From: an uncultured Clostridium sp.
Lineage (GTDB): Bacteria; Bacillota; Clostridia; Lachnospirales; Lachnospiraceae
Length of the DNA stretch: 15,911 nucleotides
Reading direction: 5' to 3'
Assembly: GCA_958349075.1 (NCBI GenBank)
Contig: CATWBR010000042.1
Span: 1 to 15,911 of the forward strand
A model generated the notes under the pieces. It had not been told where the DNA came from and ran no database searches. It worked only from the letters and a program-made list of their open reading frames with translations. The translations under genes were made by a program, and so were the position numbers. Shown one piece after another: positions 1 through 7,966 of this stretch (its first letter is position 1; each line of letters opens with the position of its first letter).

Positions 1-1016
1 GTGCAATGGTGCTTTCCATGACAGCCTGCGGCGGACAGAAAGCAGCCGAAACAACGGCGGCTCCGGCAGAGTCCACAGCAGAAGCGGCTGCAGATGCAGT
101 GACGGAGGCAGTTTCAGAGGCAGCAAAAGAGGGGAATTACACAATCGGTTTTTCTCCATACACACTGACAAACGAATACTTCACCGCAGTATTAACAGGT
201 GTTCAGACAGCATGTGAGGAACTGGGATGCGAGCTGATTTACTTTGACCCGCAGAATGACCCAACCAAACAGGCATCCCAGATTGACGATATGATTGCAA
301 GCGGAATTAATGCACTGGTGTACATCCCATACGATTCCGCAGGAGCACAGACCGTACTTCAGACATGTAAAGATGCAGGCGTAAAGGTTATCAACGTAGA
401 CAATGTCATTCAGGAAGAAGATTACGAACTGGTAGACGGAATCATCGCTTCCGACAATACACAGCTTGGGTATCTTTCCGGACAGTGGGTTGCAGAGCAT
501 CATCCGGACGGAGCCAACGTTCTTATCGTTCATCTTCAGACAGCGGAATCCTGCATTATCAACGTAGACGGATTCTGGAAGGGAATTAAAGAAAACGTAG
601 AGAATCCGGATGCTTTTGTAGAAGTTCAGGTAGTGGAAGGCAAAGGTGCTACAGACGCAGCATTTGAAGTTGTATCAGACGCCCTTCAGGCTCATGACAA
701 CATCGACGTAATCTACGCAATCAACGATACATCCGCTTTAGGCGCAGTACAGGCAGTGGAAGAAGCAGGCAAGACAGGAACTATCGATATTCTGGGCAAA
801 GACGGCGCTCCAATCGGAAAACATGCCATCAAAGACGGCACAATGGTACAGAGCTCCGCTCAGAGACCTACATACATGGGATACATGGGAGTGAAAGAAG
901 CAGTTGATCTCTTAAACGGAAAAGAAATTACATTTAACACAAGCATCGAATCCTACAGCATTACAGCAGACAATATCGACAATTACGATCTTGACGCATG
1001 GGATTCCCTTGACTAA
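1..1016 (+). CDS. Sugar ABC transporter substrate-binding lipoprotein (5' end outside window)
   Basis: Extracytoplasmic binding protein that captures a sugar and delivers it to the permease encoded two genes downstream. The reading frame is open from base 3; no ribosome binding site precedes the first in-window ATG, so the true start lies upstream. The first residues read A-M-V-L-S-M-T-A-C-G-G, the end of a lipoprotein signal peptide with its lipobox Cys. An Ala/Glu/Thr-rich linker of about 30 residues follows, then a periplasmic-binding-protein type I fold (RbsB-like, Peripla_BP_4) beginning near YTIGFSPYTLTNEYF, with typical stretches such as DDMIASGINALVYIP and VIYAINDTSALGAVQA. Genes for the ATPase and permease follow in the same direction, 292 bases away. 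The family is certain; the sugar cannot be read from the sequence, although the downstream kinases suggest a pentose, a deoxyhexose or their keto forms. Confidence 0.93.
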   Translation, partial: AMVLSMTACGGQKAAETTAAPAESTAEAAADAVTEAVSEAAKEGNYTIGFSPYTLTNEYFTAVLTGVQTACEELGCELIYFDPQNDPTKQASQIDDMIASGINALVYIPYDSAGAQTVLQTCKDAGVKVINVDNVIQEEDYELVDGIIASDNTQLGYLSGQWVAEHHPDGANVLIVHLQTAESCIINVDGFWKGIKENVENPDAFVEVQVVEGKGATDAAFEVVSDALQAHDNIDVIYAINDTSALGAVQAVEEAGKTGTIDILGKDGAPIGKHAIKDGTMVQSSAQRPTYMGYMGVKEAVDLLNGKEITFNTSIESYSITADNIDNYDLDAWDSLD

Positions 1017-1090
1017 CCACAGTCAGACAGAGAACGTTTTTGTAACAGGACGACAATGAACAACATAGAATTGGCTGACGTGTAAAACAG

Positions 1091-1139
1091 GTTACCCTTC
1101 AGTGCCGCCTCCTCGGGAGCTGCCGGCCTGAACCGTAAC
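1091..1139 (+). other. Long imperfect hairpin after the binding-protein gene
   Basis: Nested complementary blocks fold into one rod: GTTAC (1091-1095) with GTAAC (1135-1139), TTCAG (1098-1102) with CTGAA (1128-1132), GCCG (1104-1107) with CGGC (1124-1127), and CTCC (1109-1112) with GGAG (1116-1119) around a TCG loop. That makes 18 base pairs interrupted by small internal loops. A short T-run (ATTTTT) comes 7 bases later, so a leaky terminator or a 3'-end protector of the binding-protein message is possible. Structure is seen; function is inferred. Confidence 0.5.
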
Positions 1140-1158
1140 AGCAGATTTTTGATTACGT

Positions 1159-1191
1159 GGTTCGGCTCAAAATAAGATTTTGAGCCGGACC
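1159..1191 (+). terminator. Strong 15-bp hairpin between binding protein and ATPase (attenuator or mRNA stabiliser)
   Basis: The arm GGTTCGGCTCAAAAT (1159-1173) pairs with ATTTTGAGCCGGACC (1177-1191) around an AAG loop; all 15 positions pair if one G-U is allowed. The run that follows is CATTTATTAAG, only moderately T-rich, so full termination is unlikely. Such hairpins between a binding-protein gene and its transporter genes commonly keep the binding-protein message more abundant. The rest of the 292-base gap holds no convincing ORF or promoter. Confidence 0.55.
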
Positions 1192-1308
1192 ATTTATTAA
1201 GTGGCAATGAAAAGTTTGCGAAGCGTGCTTTTCGTTGTTTCATAAGGAAGAGAATTTCAAAAGAGGTCACGTGCAGATATAAACATTCCAGGGAATACGA
1301 GGTAGCAT

Positions 1309-2802
1309 ATGGGCGAAACAAAACTCTTACAGATGCAGAATATAACAAAAGCATTTGCTTCAAACGTGGTACTGACCGGTGTAAACCTCTCTGTCGGAGA
1401 AGGGGAAGTGGTAGCCATCCTCGGTGAAAACGGAGCCGGTAAGTCAACCTTAATCAAGATACTGGGCGGAATCTATAAAGCGGATTCCGGCGAAATACAT
1501 ATAAACGGAGAATTGAAAAATATACATTCTGCCGCTGTGGCAGGGGCGAACGGAATCAGAATCATCCATCAGGAAATCATTCTGGTGCCGGCCAGGACAA
1601 TTGCGGCGAATGTTTTTATGGGGCGTGAGCTCAAAGATAAATTCGGGCTTGTAGATGCAAAACGGATGGAGGAGGAGACGCAGAAGGTCATAGACGATCT
1701 GCACTTAAACCTCCGGGCGTCTCAACTGGTGGAGGACTTATCCATCGGAATGCAGCAGCTTGTGGAGATTATCAAGGCCGTGTCGGCCGAGGCCAGAATC
1801 GTTGTCATGGATGAACCGACCTCCTCCCTGTCACAGGGTGAGGTGGAAACGCTGTTTGACATTATCAGGCTGCTGAAGAAAAAAGGAGTGGGAATCATCT
1901 ACATTTCCCACAGGCTGGAAGAACTCTTTACCATTACAGACCGGATCGTGGTCCTGCGTGACGGCAAGATGATCGGCGACGTTCCGACGCCCGAGGCGGA
2001 CAAGGATGAGCTGATCAAGATGATGGTAGGCCGCGAACTGAGCAGTTACTATACGAGAAACAAACATGAGATCAAGGGAACCTCCCTTGAAGTAAAGGGA
2101 CTGGATCATGAGAAGTACTTCAAAGACGTGAATTTCCATGCCAGGTACGGTGAGATTGTCGGTTTCGCAGGTCTTGTCGGGGCCAGAAGAACGGAACTGA
2201 TGAAGACCATATTCGGAGCTTACCAGAAATCCGGCGGCGAGATTTTCCTGGATGGTAAAAAGCTGGAAATCCGGCGGCCGCAGGATGCTATCGACAATGG
2301 TATCGTCTATGTCTCGGAGGACAGAAGGGACGAGGGACTGATTCTTAAAAATGATGTAAAGTTCAACATGGGCCTTGTCTGTCTCAGTGATTTTATAAAG
2401 GGAGTCGGTGTAAAACAGGCGGACTGGGATAAGATGGTGGAGGATTACAGAAAGAAATTTTCCATCAAAATCACCTCAGCCAGACAATTAACCGGCAATT
2501 TAAGCGGCGGAAACCAGCAGAAGGTAGTTTTGAGTAAATGGCTGGCCAAAAATCCGAAGGTCATTATTCTGGATGAGCCGACAAGGGGCATCGACGTAGG
2601 TTCCAAGGCCGAAATATACGCCATCATCGATGAGCTGGCGGCAAACGGCGTTTCGATTATTATGGTTTCTTCGGAACTCCCGGAGATTATCAATATGTGC
2701 AACAGGTGCTATGTCATGTGCGAGGGAAGAATCACCGGAGAACTGTCCGAGGAAGAATTTTCCCAGGAATCCATGATGACGTATGCAACAAACAGAGAAT
2801 AA
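1309..2802 (+). CDS. Sugar ABC transporter ATP-binding protein, tandem NBDs (RbsA/MglA type)
   Basis: Cytoplasmic motor of the importer; hydrolyses ATP to drive sugar through the permease. Two fused nucleotide-binding domains are visible. The N-terminal one has Walker A GENGAGKST (residues 39-47), Q-loop region RIIHQE, signature LSIGMQQ and Walker B IVVMDEPTS. The C-terminal one begins near residue 255 and has the altered Walker A GLVGARRTE typical of the second half of RbsA-like proteins, signature LSGGNQQ and Walker B VIILDEPTRGID. Length (497 aa) matches the family. The ATG at 1309 is preceded by GAGGT at 1299-1303, five bases away, a modest site. The gene ends 22 bases before the permease start, so the two are co-transcribed. 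The substrate is not deducible from this subunit. Confidence 0.95.
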   Translation: MGETKLLQMQNITKAFASNVVLTGVNLSVGEGEVVAILGENGAGKSTLIKILGGIYKADSGEIHINGELKNIHSAAVAGANGIRIIHQEIILVPARTIAANVFMGRELKDKFGLVDAKRMEEETQKVIDDLHLNLRASQLVEDLSIGMQQLVEIIKAVSAEARIVVMDEPTSSLSQGEVETLFDIIRLLKKKGVGIIYISHRLEELFTITDRIVVLRDGKMIGDVPTPEADKDELIKMMVGRELSSYYTRNKHEIKGTSLEVKGLDHEKYFKDVNFHARYGEIVGFAGLVGARRTELMKTIFGAYQKSGGEIFLDGKKLEIRRPQDAIDNGIVYVSEDRRDEGLILKNDVKFNMGLVCLSDFIKGVGVKQADWDKMVEDYRKKFSIKITSARQLTGNLSGGNQQKVVLSKWLAKNPKVIILDEPTRGIDVGSKAEIYAIIDELAANGVSIIMVSSELPEIINMCNRCYVMCEGRITGELSEEEFSQESMMTYATNRE

Positions 2803-2824
2803 GGAAATTTTAGGAGGTACAACT

Positions 2825-3802
2825 ATGGAAAAGAAGAAGGAACTGGGAGTTCCATTCACAGGCTCTGCTTATCTGAAGCGTAATATCGGAACGATCATCG
2901 GTCTGATCCTGCTTATTATAATCGTTTCGGTTTCAACACCGAAGTTTATGACGTCATCAAACCTTTTAAACCTTTTAAAATCCAACTCGGTTAACGCAAT
3001 CATCTGCTGCGGCATGCTGCTTGCGATTCTGATGGGTGAGATTGATATTTCCGTCGGTTCCACCGTCGGCCTGACGGGCGTTATCGGTGCATATATGATT
3101 ACCAACTTAAACGCACCGGTATGGGTAACCGTAATAAGCTGTCTGGCAGTGGGTGCCCTGGTGGGAACGATCAACGGTTTTGCCATCGCTTATCTGCAGG
3201 TACCCGCTTTTGTCGCCACGCTGGCGACGCAGTGTATCGGCCGCGGACTGACCGAGATTATCTCGGGCGGCGTGACAATCCGTGTGCGCAATGCCACATA
3301 TACGGGACTTGGCAATACGAGCCTTGGCGGAGTGTCGGTCATCATTGTTTATGCGGCCGTTATCCTGATTGCGACCTGGATTCTGTTAAATAAGACACGG
3401 TTTGGGTACTATATTTATGCGCTGGGCGGCAACAAGACGGCGGCTAAATACTCCGGCGTCAATGTGAAAAAATACAACATGCTTCCCTACGTTCTCATCG
3501 GCCTGCTCTGCGGCGTGGGCGGAATCGTATGGTCGGCCCGTCTCGGTTCGGCAGCTGCGACGCTCGGCAACGGATTTGAAATGGATGCCATTGCGGCCGT
3601 TGTAATCGGCGGAACCAGCATGTCGGGCGGCGTAGGAACCGTGGGCGGCACCTTTATCGGTATTCTGATCATCGGCGTTATCACAAACGGCCTGAACCTG
3701 ATGGGAATCAACTCCTTCTGGCAGGGCGTATTCAAGGGGATCATTATCATGGTAGCCGTGGTCATCGACGTATTCAAGAAGAGCCGTTCCAAACAGCAGT
3801 AA
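2825..3802 (+). CDS. Sugar ABC transporter permease (RbsC type)
   Basis: Integral membrane channel of the importer. The 325-aa product is almost wholly hydrophobic, with about eight to ten membrane segments starting at NIGTIIGLILLIIIVSVS. It carries family hallmarks: GEIDISVGS after the second segment, and AIAAVVIGGTSMSGGVGTVGG in the C-terminal half, the loop region contacting the ATPase. An upstream in-frame ATG at 2783 overlaps the ATPase gene; the ATG at 2825 is preferred because AGGAGG sits at 2812-2817, seven bases ahead, and the protein then begins MEKKKELG like its relatives. Only one permease gene is present, so the channel is probably a homodimer, unlike rhamnose importers with two permeases. 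Confidence 0.94.
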   Translation: MEKKKELGVPFTGSAYLKRNIGTIIGLILLIIIVSVSTPKFMTSSNLLNLLKSNSVNAIICCGMLLAILMGEIDISVGSTVGLTGVIGAYMITNLNAPVWVTVISCLAVGALVGTINGFAIAYLQVPAFVATLATQCIGRGLTEIISGGVTIRVRNATYTGLGNTSLGGVSVIIVYAAVILIATWILLNKTRFGYYIYALGGNKTAAKYSGVNVKKYNMLPYVLIGLLCGVGGIVWSARLGSAAATLGNGFEMDAIAAVVIGGTSMSGGVGTVGGTFIGILIIGVITNGLNLMGINSFWQGVFKGIIIMVAVVIDVFKKSRSKQQ

Positions 3803-3838
3803 AAAAGAAATAGAAAGCTATTTTTCAAAGGAGATACT

Positions 3839-5326
3839 ATGGCATTTGCAGGACTGGATGTCGGAACCAGCGGAAGTAAGATGCTGGTCTATGATCTGGA
3901 TGGAAACGTACTTTTTACAGCTTCCAGAAAATATGAGGAGCTGGGAGGCGGCGGGCACAGGGAACTGAACCCGGAGACCGTCATGAAATATGTAAAACAG
4001 GTGCTCCGTGAAGTGGGAGAGCGCTGTCCTGAAAAGATAGAGGCCATGGCCGTTACAAGCCTTGGAGAATCCGTGGTCTGCCTTGACAAAGAGGGAAAAG
4101 CCCTGGCCAATTCCATGCTGACGGGCGATTCCAGAGGAATTAAAGAGACAGAAGAAATTATAGAAAAAATGGGGGCACAGCGGATTTTTGAAATTACCGG
4201 CCTCCCTCCCAACGAGCTCTACGGCCTTCCCAAGTACATGTGGCTGAACCGGAATACGGACGCGGTAAAAAAGGCGGATGCCATCCTCTATTATGAGGAC
4301 TTTGTGGGATACATGCTGACCGGAAAACGGATGGTCAGTTATTCCTCCGCAGCCCGGAGCATGGCGTTCGACATCAGGAAGATGGACTGGTCAGAAGAGC
4401 TTCTGAGTCTTGCTGTAATCTGGAAAGAACTTTTTTCAACGCGGGTAAAGCCCTGTACCGTGATTGGCACGATACTTCCCGATGCTGCTAAGGAGCTTCA
4501 TTTAAATCCCGATATGAAACTGGTGGCCGGAGGCCACGACCAGAGCTGCGCAGCCCTTGGAAGCGGCCTTTGCGGGGCAGAGGCGGGAGAATGCGGGATG
4601 GGAACGTGCGAGTTCCTGTTCACAATGCTGCCAGGTGCCATGATGACCCCTTATATGATAGACAATGATTTTACCTGTATCCCCTATATCCTGCCGGGTA
4701 CTTATCTCTCAAGCCTGGAGGTAACGACCTGCGGAGCGCTCAAAAACTGGGCGAGGGACAGCATTTTAAAAGGATTTAAGATGGAGTGCGATGCGCGGGG
4801 AGAAAATTTCTATTCCGGCATCGACAGAGCCGTAAAGGATATCCGGACGGACGTCATGGTGCTTCCGCAGTTCGGGTCGTCCGGAAACCCGGATCTTTCG
4901 ATGGATGCCAGAGGAACCATAACCGGCCTTACCATCCATACGAAGGCGGAGGAGATCTACCGGGCGATTCTGGAGGGAATGGCGTTTCAGATGTACCTGT
5001 CCTATGAACGCCTCAAAACACTGGGGACAAAGATGAACCGCATTGTGGCGACGGGAGGAGGCGCAGCCTCCGAACTGACTCTTCAGATCCGGGCCGATAT
5101 ATTTAACATGAAGGTTCTTTCACTGGAAAATGAAGAATCGGGAACCGTGGGATGTATGCTGATGGCCGCGGCCGGTACGGGCGCCTACACTTCCCTGGAA
5201 GAAGGAATCAGAAGGGCCGTAAAGATCAGAAAAGAATTTTTACCTGATCCCGCCATGCATGAGTACTATATGGAAAAATTCGCGAAATATAAAGTCCTGT
5301 ACGAAAGAATGTATGACTTCAGGTGA
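3839..5326 (+). CDS. FGGY-family carbohydrate kinase, substrate unknown
   Basis: ATP-dependent sugar kinase of the FGGY family (xylulokinase/rhamnulokinase/glycerol kinase fold). It is 495 aa, the usual size. The N-terminal ATPase-fold motif is GLDVGTSGSKM (residues 5-15); the second domain has GGHDQSCAALGSG with the probable catalytic base Asp234, and the C-terminal lobe has ATGGGAASELTLQIRADI. It differs from the two downstream FGGY kinases: the region after the first domain reads VTSLGESVVCLD where xylulokinases have a GQMH motif, so it is neither a clear XylB nor a RhaB. The start has AAAGGAG at 3827-3833, five bases ahead. It lies 36 bases after the permease and 46 bases before an FbaA-type aldolase, suggesting it primes the imported sugar for that aldolase. 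Substrate and phosphorylated position are unknown. Confidence 0.88.
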   Translation: MAFAGLDVGTSGSKMLVYDLDGNVLFTASRKYEELGGGGHRELNPETVMKYVKQVLREVGERCPEKIEAMAVTSLGESVVCLDKEGKALANSMLTGDSRGIKETEEIIEKMGAQRIFEITGLPPNELYGLPKYMWLNRNTDAVKKADAILYYEDFVGYMLTGKRMVSYSSAARSMAFDIRKMDWSEELLSLAVIWKELFSTRVKPCTVIGTILPDAAKELHLNPDMKLVAGGHDQSCAALGSGLCGAEAGECGMGTCEFLFTMLPGAMMTPYMIDNDFTCIPYILPGTYLSSLEVTTCGALKNWARDSILKGFKMECDARGENFYSGIDRAVKDIRTDVMVLPQFGSSGNPDLSMDARGTITGLTIHTKAEEIYRAILEGMAFQMYLSYERLKTLGTKMNRIVATGGGAASELTLQIRADIFNMKVLSLENEESGTVGCMLMAAAGTGAYTSLEEGIRRAVKIRKEFLPDPAMHEYYMEKFAKYKVLYERMYDFR

Positions 5327-5359
5327 TTACTGAAAAATGAACTAAGTGAAAGAAAAGAT

Positions 5360-5375
5360 GGAGGAGAGAATTATG
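5360..5375 (+). promoter_or_regulatory. Ribosome binding site that fixes the aldolase start
   Basis: GGAGGAG at 5360-5366 lies six bases before the ATG at 5373-5375. An upstream in-frame GTG at 5346 would add nine residues (mostly Lys, Glu and Met) but has no such site, so the ATG is preferred. Confidence 0.8.
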
Positions 5376-6209
5376 AAGCTTGTAAATGGTTTTGACCTTA
5401 TGGAATTTGCCAAGAAATATCATCACGTATTACCGGCGTTTAACACGACCAACCTGGAAATGACTTATGCGATCGCGAGAGGACTGCAGGAGGCCGATCT
5501 GCCTGGATATATTCAGATATCCTCCAACAACCTGCGGCTTTCCAACCCGCGCGTCATTGCCATGATTGCACAGGATGCAGTTAAGAATTCGGATACGCCG
5601 ATCGGCCTTCACCTGGATCACGGCAAGTCTTTTGAAGATGTAAAGGCCTGTGTGGATGCAGGATTTACCTCCATCATGATTGACGCTTCCCACCTTCCGT
5701 TCGAGGAAAATGTAAAAGAGTGCCGCCGCGCCGCCGAATACTGCCATTTCTACGGTATTCCGGTGGAGGCTGAGCTGGGCGCTCTCCAGGGAAAGGAAGA
5801 GGATGTGGTAAATGAGGCGGAGTGCAAGACCGATCCGGCCATGGTGGCTGATTTCGTGGAACAGACGGGCTGCGATACCCTGGCAGTATCCGTAGGCAAT
5901 GTCCACGGCCTGTGCCTGAATCCCCAGATTGATATTCCTCTGCTGGCAAAAATAAATGAGGTATCCTCCGTTCCGCTGGTACTTCACGGCGGTTCCGGAA
6001 TCCCGAAGGAGGTAATCTGGGAGGCCAAGAAACACGGCCTGATTAAGATTAACTACGGTTCGGATTTGAGAAAAGAATACATACGCACATTTGGCGAGGC
6101 TTATGAGACGAACCACAATGAGCACGACGTAATTCATCTGAGCGTTGAATCAGTTGAGAATGTAAGCAGAAAGGCCAGGGAACTGGTCACGATGATTAAC
6201 GAAAACTAA
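5373..6209 (+). CDS. Class II (metal-dependent) ketose-phosphate aldolase, FbaA/GatY family
   Basis: Reversible aldol cleavage of a phosphorylated ketose to dihydroxyacetone phosphate and an aldehyde; Zn2+-dependent, cytoplasmic. The 278-aa TIM-barrel protein shows the expected residues: HLDHG with Asp82 and metal ligand His83, GNVHG with His178, LHGGSG with His205, and the phosphate loop INYGSD from about residue 226. The last differs from the NxxTD form usual in fructose/tagatose bisphosphate aldolases. Fructose-bisphosphate aldolase is a possible automatic call, but the position inside a sugar operon next to FGGY kinases argues for a dedicated catabolic substrate, perhaps a ketose 1-phosphate (inference). 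It follows the unknown FGGY kinase by 46 bases and precedes the xylulokinase-like gene by 66. Confidence 0.88.
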   Translation: MKLVNGFDLMEFAKKYHHVLPAFNTTNLEMTYAIARGLQEADLPGYIQISSNNLRLSNPRVIAMIAQDAVKNSDTPIGLHLDHGKSFEDVKACVDAGFTSIMIDASHLPFEENVKECRRAAEYCHFYGIPVEAELGALQGKEEDVVNEAECKTDPAMVADFVEQTGCDTLAVSVGNVHGLCLNPQIDIPLLAKINEVSSVPLVLHGGSGIPKEVIWEAKKHGLIKINYGSDLRKEYIRTFGEAYETNHNEHDVIHLSVESVENVSRKARELVTMINEN

Positions 6210-6214
6210 TCATT

Positions 6215-6254
6215 TGACGGCGGTGAGAGACGGGCAGATGCTCCCCCGCCGTCA
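6215..6254 (+). other. Hairpin in the aldolase-xylulokinase gap
   Basis: TGACGGCGG (6215-6223) and CCGCCGTCA (6246-6254) are perfect 9-bp complements, with an inner GGG/CCC pairing possible. No T-run follows, so this is not a canonical terminator. It lies just before the ribosome binding site AAGGTGG (6261-6267) of the next gene and could stabilise the upstream message or modulate downstream translation. Confidence 0.5.
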
Positions 6255-6275
6255 TCCGTAAAGGTGGATTGCAGT

Positions 6276-7772
6276 ATGGAACAAACAAAACAGACATTTT
6301 TAGGCATAGATTTAGGAACCTCTGCAATGAAGCTGGTACTGATAGACGAAAATAAAAATGTGCTGGCACAGATTACGGAGGAATATCAGGCGGCCCAGCC
6401 GGAGAGAGGCTTCAGTGAAATCGATCCGGAGATTTGGTACGATTGTATGATGAGCGCCATGGAACGGATTTTTAAGAAGTGTGACCGGAGCCTGATCAGA
6501 GGGATTGGAGTGACGGGCCAGATGCATACGCTGGCTGTTCTGGACGGGGAAGGGAAATCGGTCCGGCCTGCGCTGATGTGGAATGATATCAGAACTAAGG
6601 ATTTAATCCCGGAACTCAAGGAGCGGATCAGGGATTTTCCGGAGGGAGAATATCTGGCCAGAACCATTTCCACCGGAAGTCCGGCGGCCAATCTATACTG
6701 GCTGAAGGAGAATGAGCCTGAAAATTTTAAGAAAATCAAAAAATTCCTGATCGGTCCGGACTATCTCGTATACCGCCTGACCGGGCACTGCGGAACGGAT
6801 TACTGCGAGGCATCCACGTCCTGTCTCTACCAGATCAAAGAGCGGAAATGGTCGCCCGAAATGCGGGATCTAATAGGCCTTGAGGAGGAGCTGTACCCGG
6901 AGGTGCGGGGCAGCGTCCTTGCGGCCGGGACGCTGACGGAAGAAATTGCGGAGCGTTTTTCCCTGAGCCGGCGGATAGACGTGCTGACCGGGACGGGAGA
7001 CAATCCCGCGACGGCTATTTCCACGGGCTGCCTGGGCCGGGGCTATCCCGTGATTTCCCTGGGAACATCGGGCGTATTCATGATGCCGGTGGCGGAAATA
7101 AAGGACAATTCAAAGGGGAAGATGATTCTTTTTTCCTTTGACGACAAGAGCTATTCCTACCTGATCCAGGGAGCCGTGCAGTCCAACGGAAGTACGTTTG
7201 ACTGGTGGGTGCGGGGAATCATGGAGGCGGATTTTTCCGAGGTGGACTGTCTGGTGGATGTGGAGAAATCTTCCGGGAGCGGTGTGCTTTTCTATCCTCA
7301 TTTAATGGGGGAAAAGACACTCTATGCGGATCCTGACATCAGGGGTTCGTTTATCGGCCTGAGCACGGAGACGGACCGCTCCGATATGCTGTATGCAGTG
7401 ATTGAGGGACTCTGCTTCAGCTTTCGGGAACTGGCCGAGAAGATGCGCCTTCCCCTGTGCCGGTTCGGCAGTGTGAAAGTAGTGGGCGGAGGCGCGAGGA
7501 GCCGGGTTTGGATGCAGACCCTGGCCAATGTGCTGAATATCCGCATCGAGCAGATGGACGGAATGATAGGGCCGGCCTTTGGCATCGCCCTTCTGGCGGC
7601 ATACCACTGCGGCTGTTTTGACTCCCTGGAGCAGATATCGGAGGGGACGGTAAAAATCCAGAACTGTTTTGAGCCCCAGCCGGAAGCGGCAGCGGTCTGT
7701 AACGAGCAGTACGGTAAGTATCTTAGGATTCAAAAAGGGCTGCAGTACATAACAGAGGGGACTGAGGATTAG
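6276..7772 (+). CDS. xylB: Xylulokinase-like FGGY kinase
   Basis: Expected reaction: D-xylulose + ATP to D-xylulose 5-phosphate, feeding the pentose phosphate pathway. The 498-aa protein has GIDLGTSAMK near its N-terminus, then GVTGQMHTLAVLD and ALMWNDIR, the xylulokinase signature around the sugar site. TGTGDNPATA contains the likely catalytic Asp242; SLGTSGVFM and VVGGGARSRVWMQ complete the ATP and sugar lobes. The ATG at 6276 is chosen over an in-frame GTG at 6264 because AAGGTGG lies eight bases before the ATG. Related kinases act on other ketoses, so the substrate is likely but not certain. No xylose isomerase is nearby. The next gene is 194 bases away, an unusually wide gap holding a large hairpin. 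Confidence 0.85.
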   Translation: MEQTKQTFLGIDLGTSAMKLVLIDENKNVLAQITEEYQAAQPERGFSEIDPEIWYDCMMSAMERIFKKCDRSLIRGIGVTGQMHTLAVLDGEGKSVRPALMWNDIRTKDLIPELKERIRDFPEGEYLARTISTGSPAANLYWLKENEPENFKKIKKFLIGPDYLVYRLTGHCGTDYCEASTSCLYQIKERKWSPEMRDLIGLEEELYPEVRGSVLAAGTLTEEIAERFSLSRRIDVLTGTGDNPATAISTGCLGRGYPVISLGTSGVFMMPVAEIKDNSKGKMILFSFDDKSYSYLIQGAVQSNGSTFDWWVRGIMEADFSEVDCLVDVEKSSGSGVLFYPHLMGEKTLYADPDIRGSFIGLSTETDRSDMLYAVIEGLCFSFRELAEKMRLPLCRFGSVKVVGGGARSRVWMQTLANVLNIRIEQMDGMIGPAFGIALLAAYHCGCFDSLEQISEGTVKIQNCFEPQPEAAAVCNEQYGKYLRIQKGLQYITEGTED

Positions 7773-7825
7773 AGCGCAGAAGCGCGGCAGAGGATAGAAT
7801 GCGGTGTGGCGCCGGTGAACGCGCT

Positions 7826-7876
7826 CCATGCCGGGAGTGAGGCCGGTCGGGATGACCGGCCTCTTTGCCGGTACGG
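7826..7876 (+). terminator. Large GC-rich hairpin between xylB-like gene and rhaB
   Basis: The upper stem is GAGGCCGGTC (7839-7848) with GACCGGCCTC (7854-7863), a perfect 10-bp match around GGGAT, followed by only TTT. A lower stem pairs CCATGCCGG (7826-7834) with CCGGTACGG (7868-7876), with one mismatch and one wobble, across a 4x4 internal loop. Because the T-run is only three bases, I read it as a partial terminator or message-protecting structure. The rest of the 7773-7966 gap has no ORF or recognisable promoter, only a small GCGC-AGAA-GCGC hairpin at 7774-7785. Confidence 0.55.
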
Positions 7877-7966
7877 CGTTTGGCGGCCGGACTGGAGCTG
7901 CAATGAAACGTCTGCTGCGGGAGTTCTGCATGCGGTATGCTCCGCTTATCCGGAAAGGGTGAGAAG

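Noticed and set aside
1081..1100. Catabolite-response (CcpA cre) site in TGTAAAACAGGTTACC
   Set aside because: The half-sites are two bases further apart than the cre consensus allows and the central CG is missing.
2180..2215. Second Walker A of the ATPase (GLVGARRTE) as a damaged, non-functional gene
   Set aside because: Altered Walker A in the second domain is normal for RbsA/MglA-type tandem ATPases; the reading frame and all other motifs are intact.
5430..6137. 235-aa open frame on the minus strand
   Set aside because: It lies wholly opposite the class II aldolase, whose motifs are clear, and it has no recognisable domain or ribosome binding site; it is a shadow of the real gene.
7302..7931. 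209-aa open frame on the minus strand across the end of the xylulokinase gene and the following gap
   Set aside because: Pro/Arg/His-rich composition typical of an antisense shadow of GC-rich coding sequence, with no domain; the + strand xylulokinase explains it.
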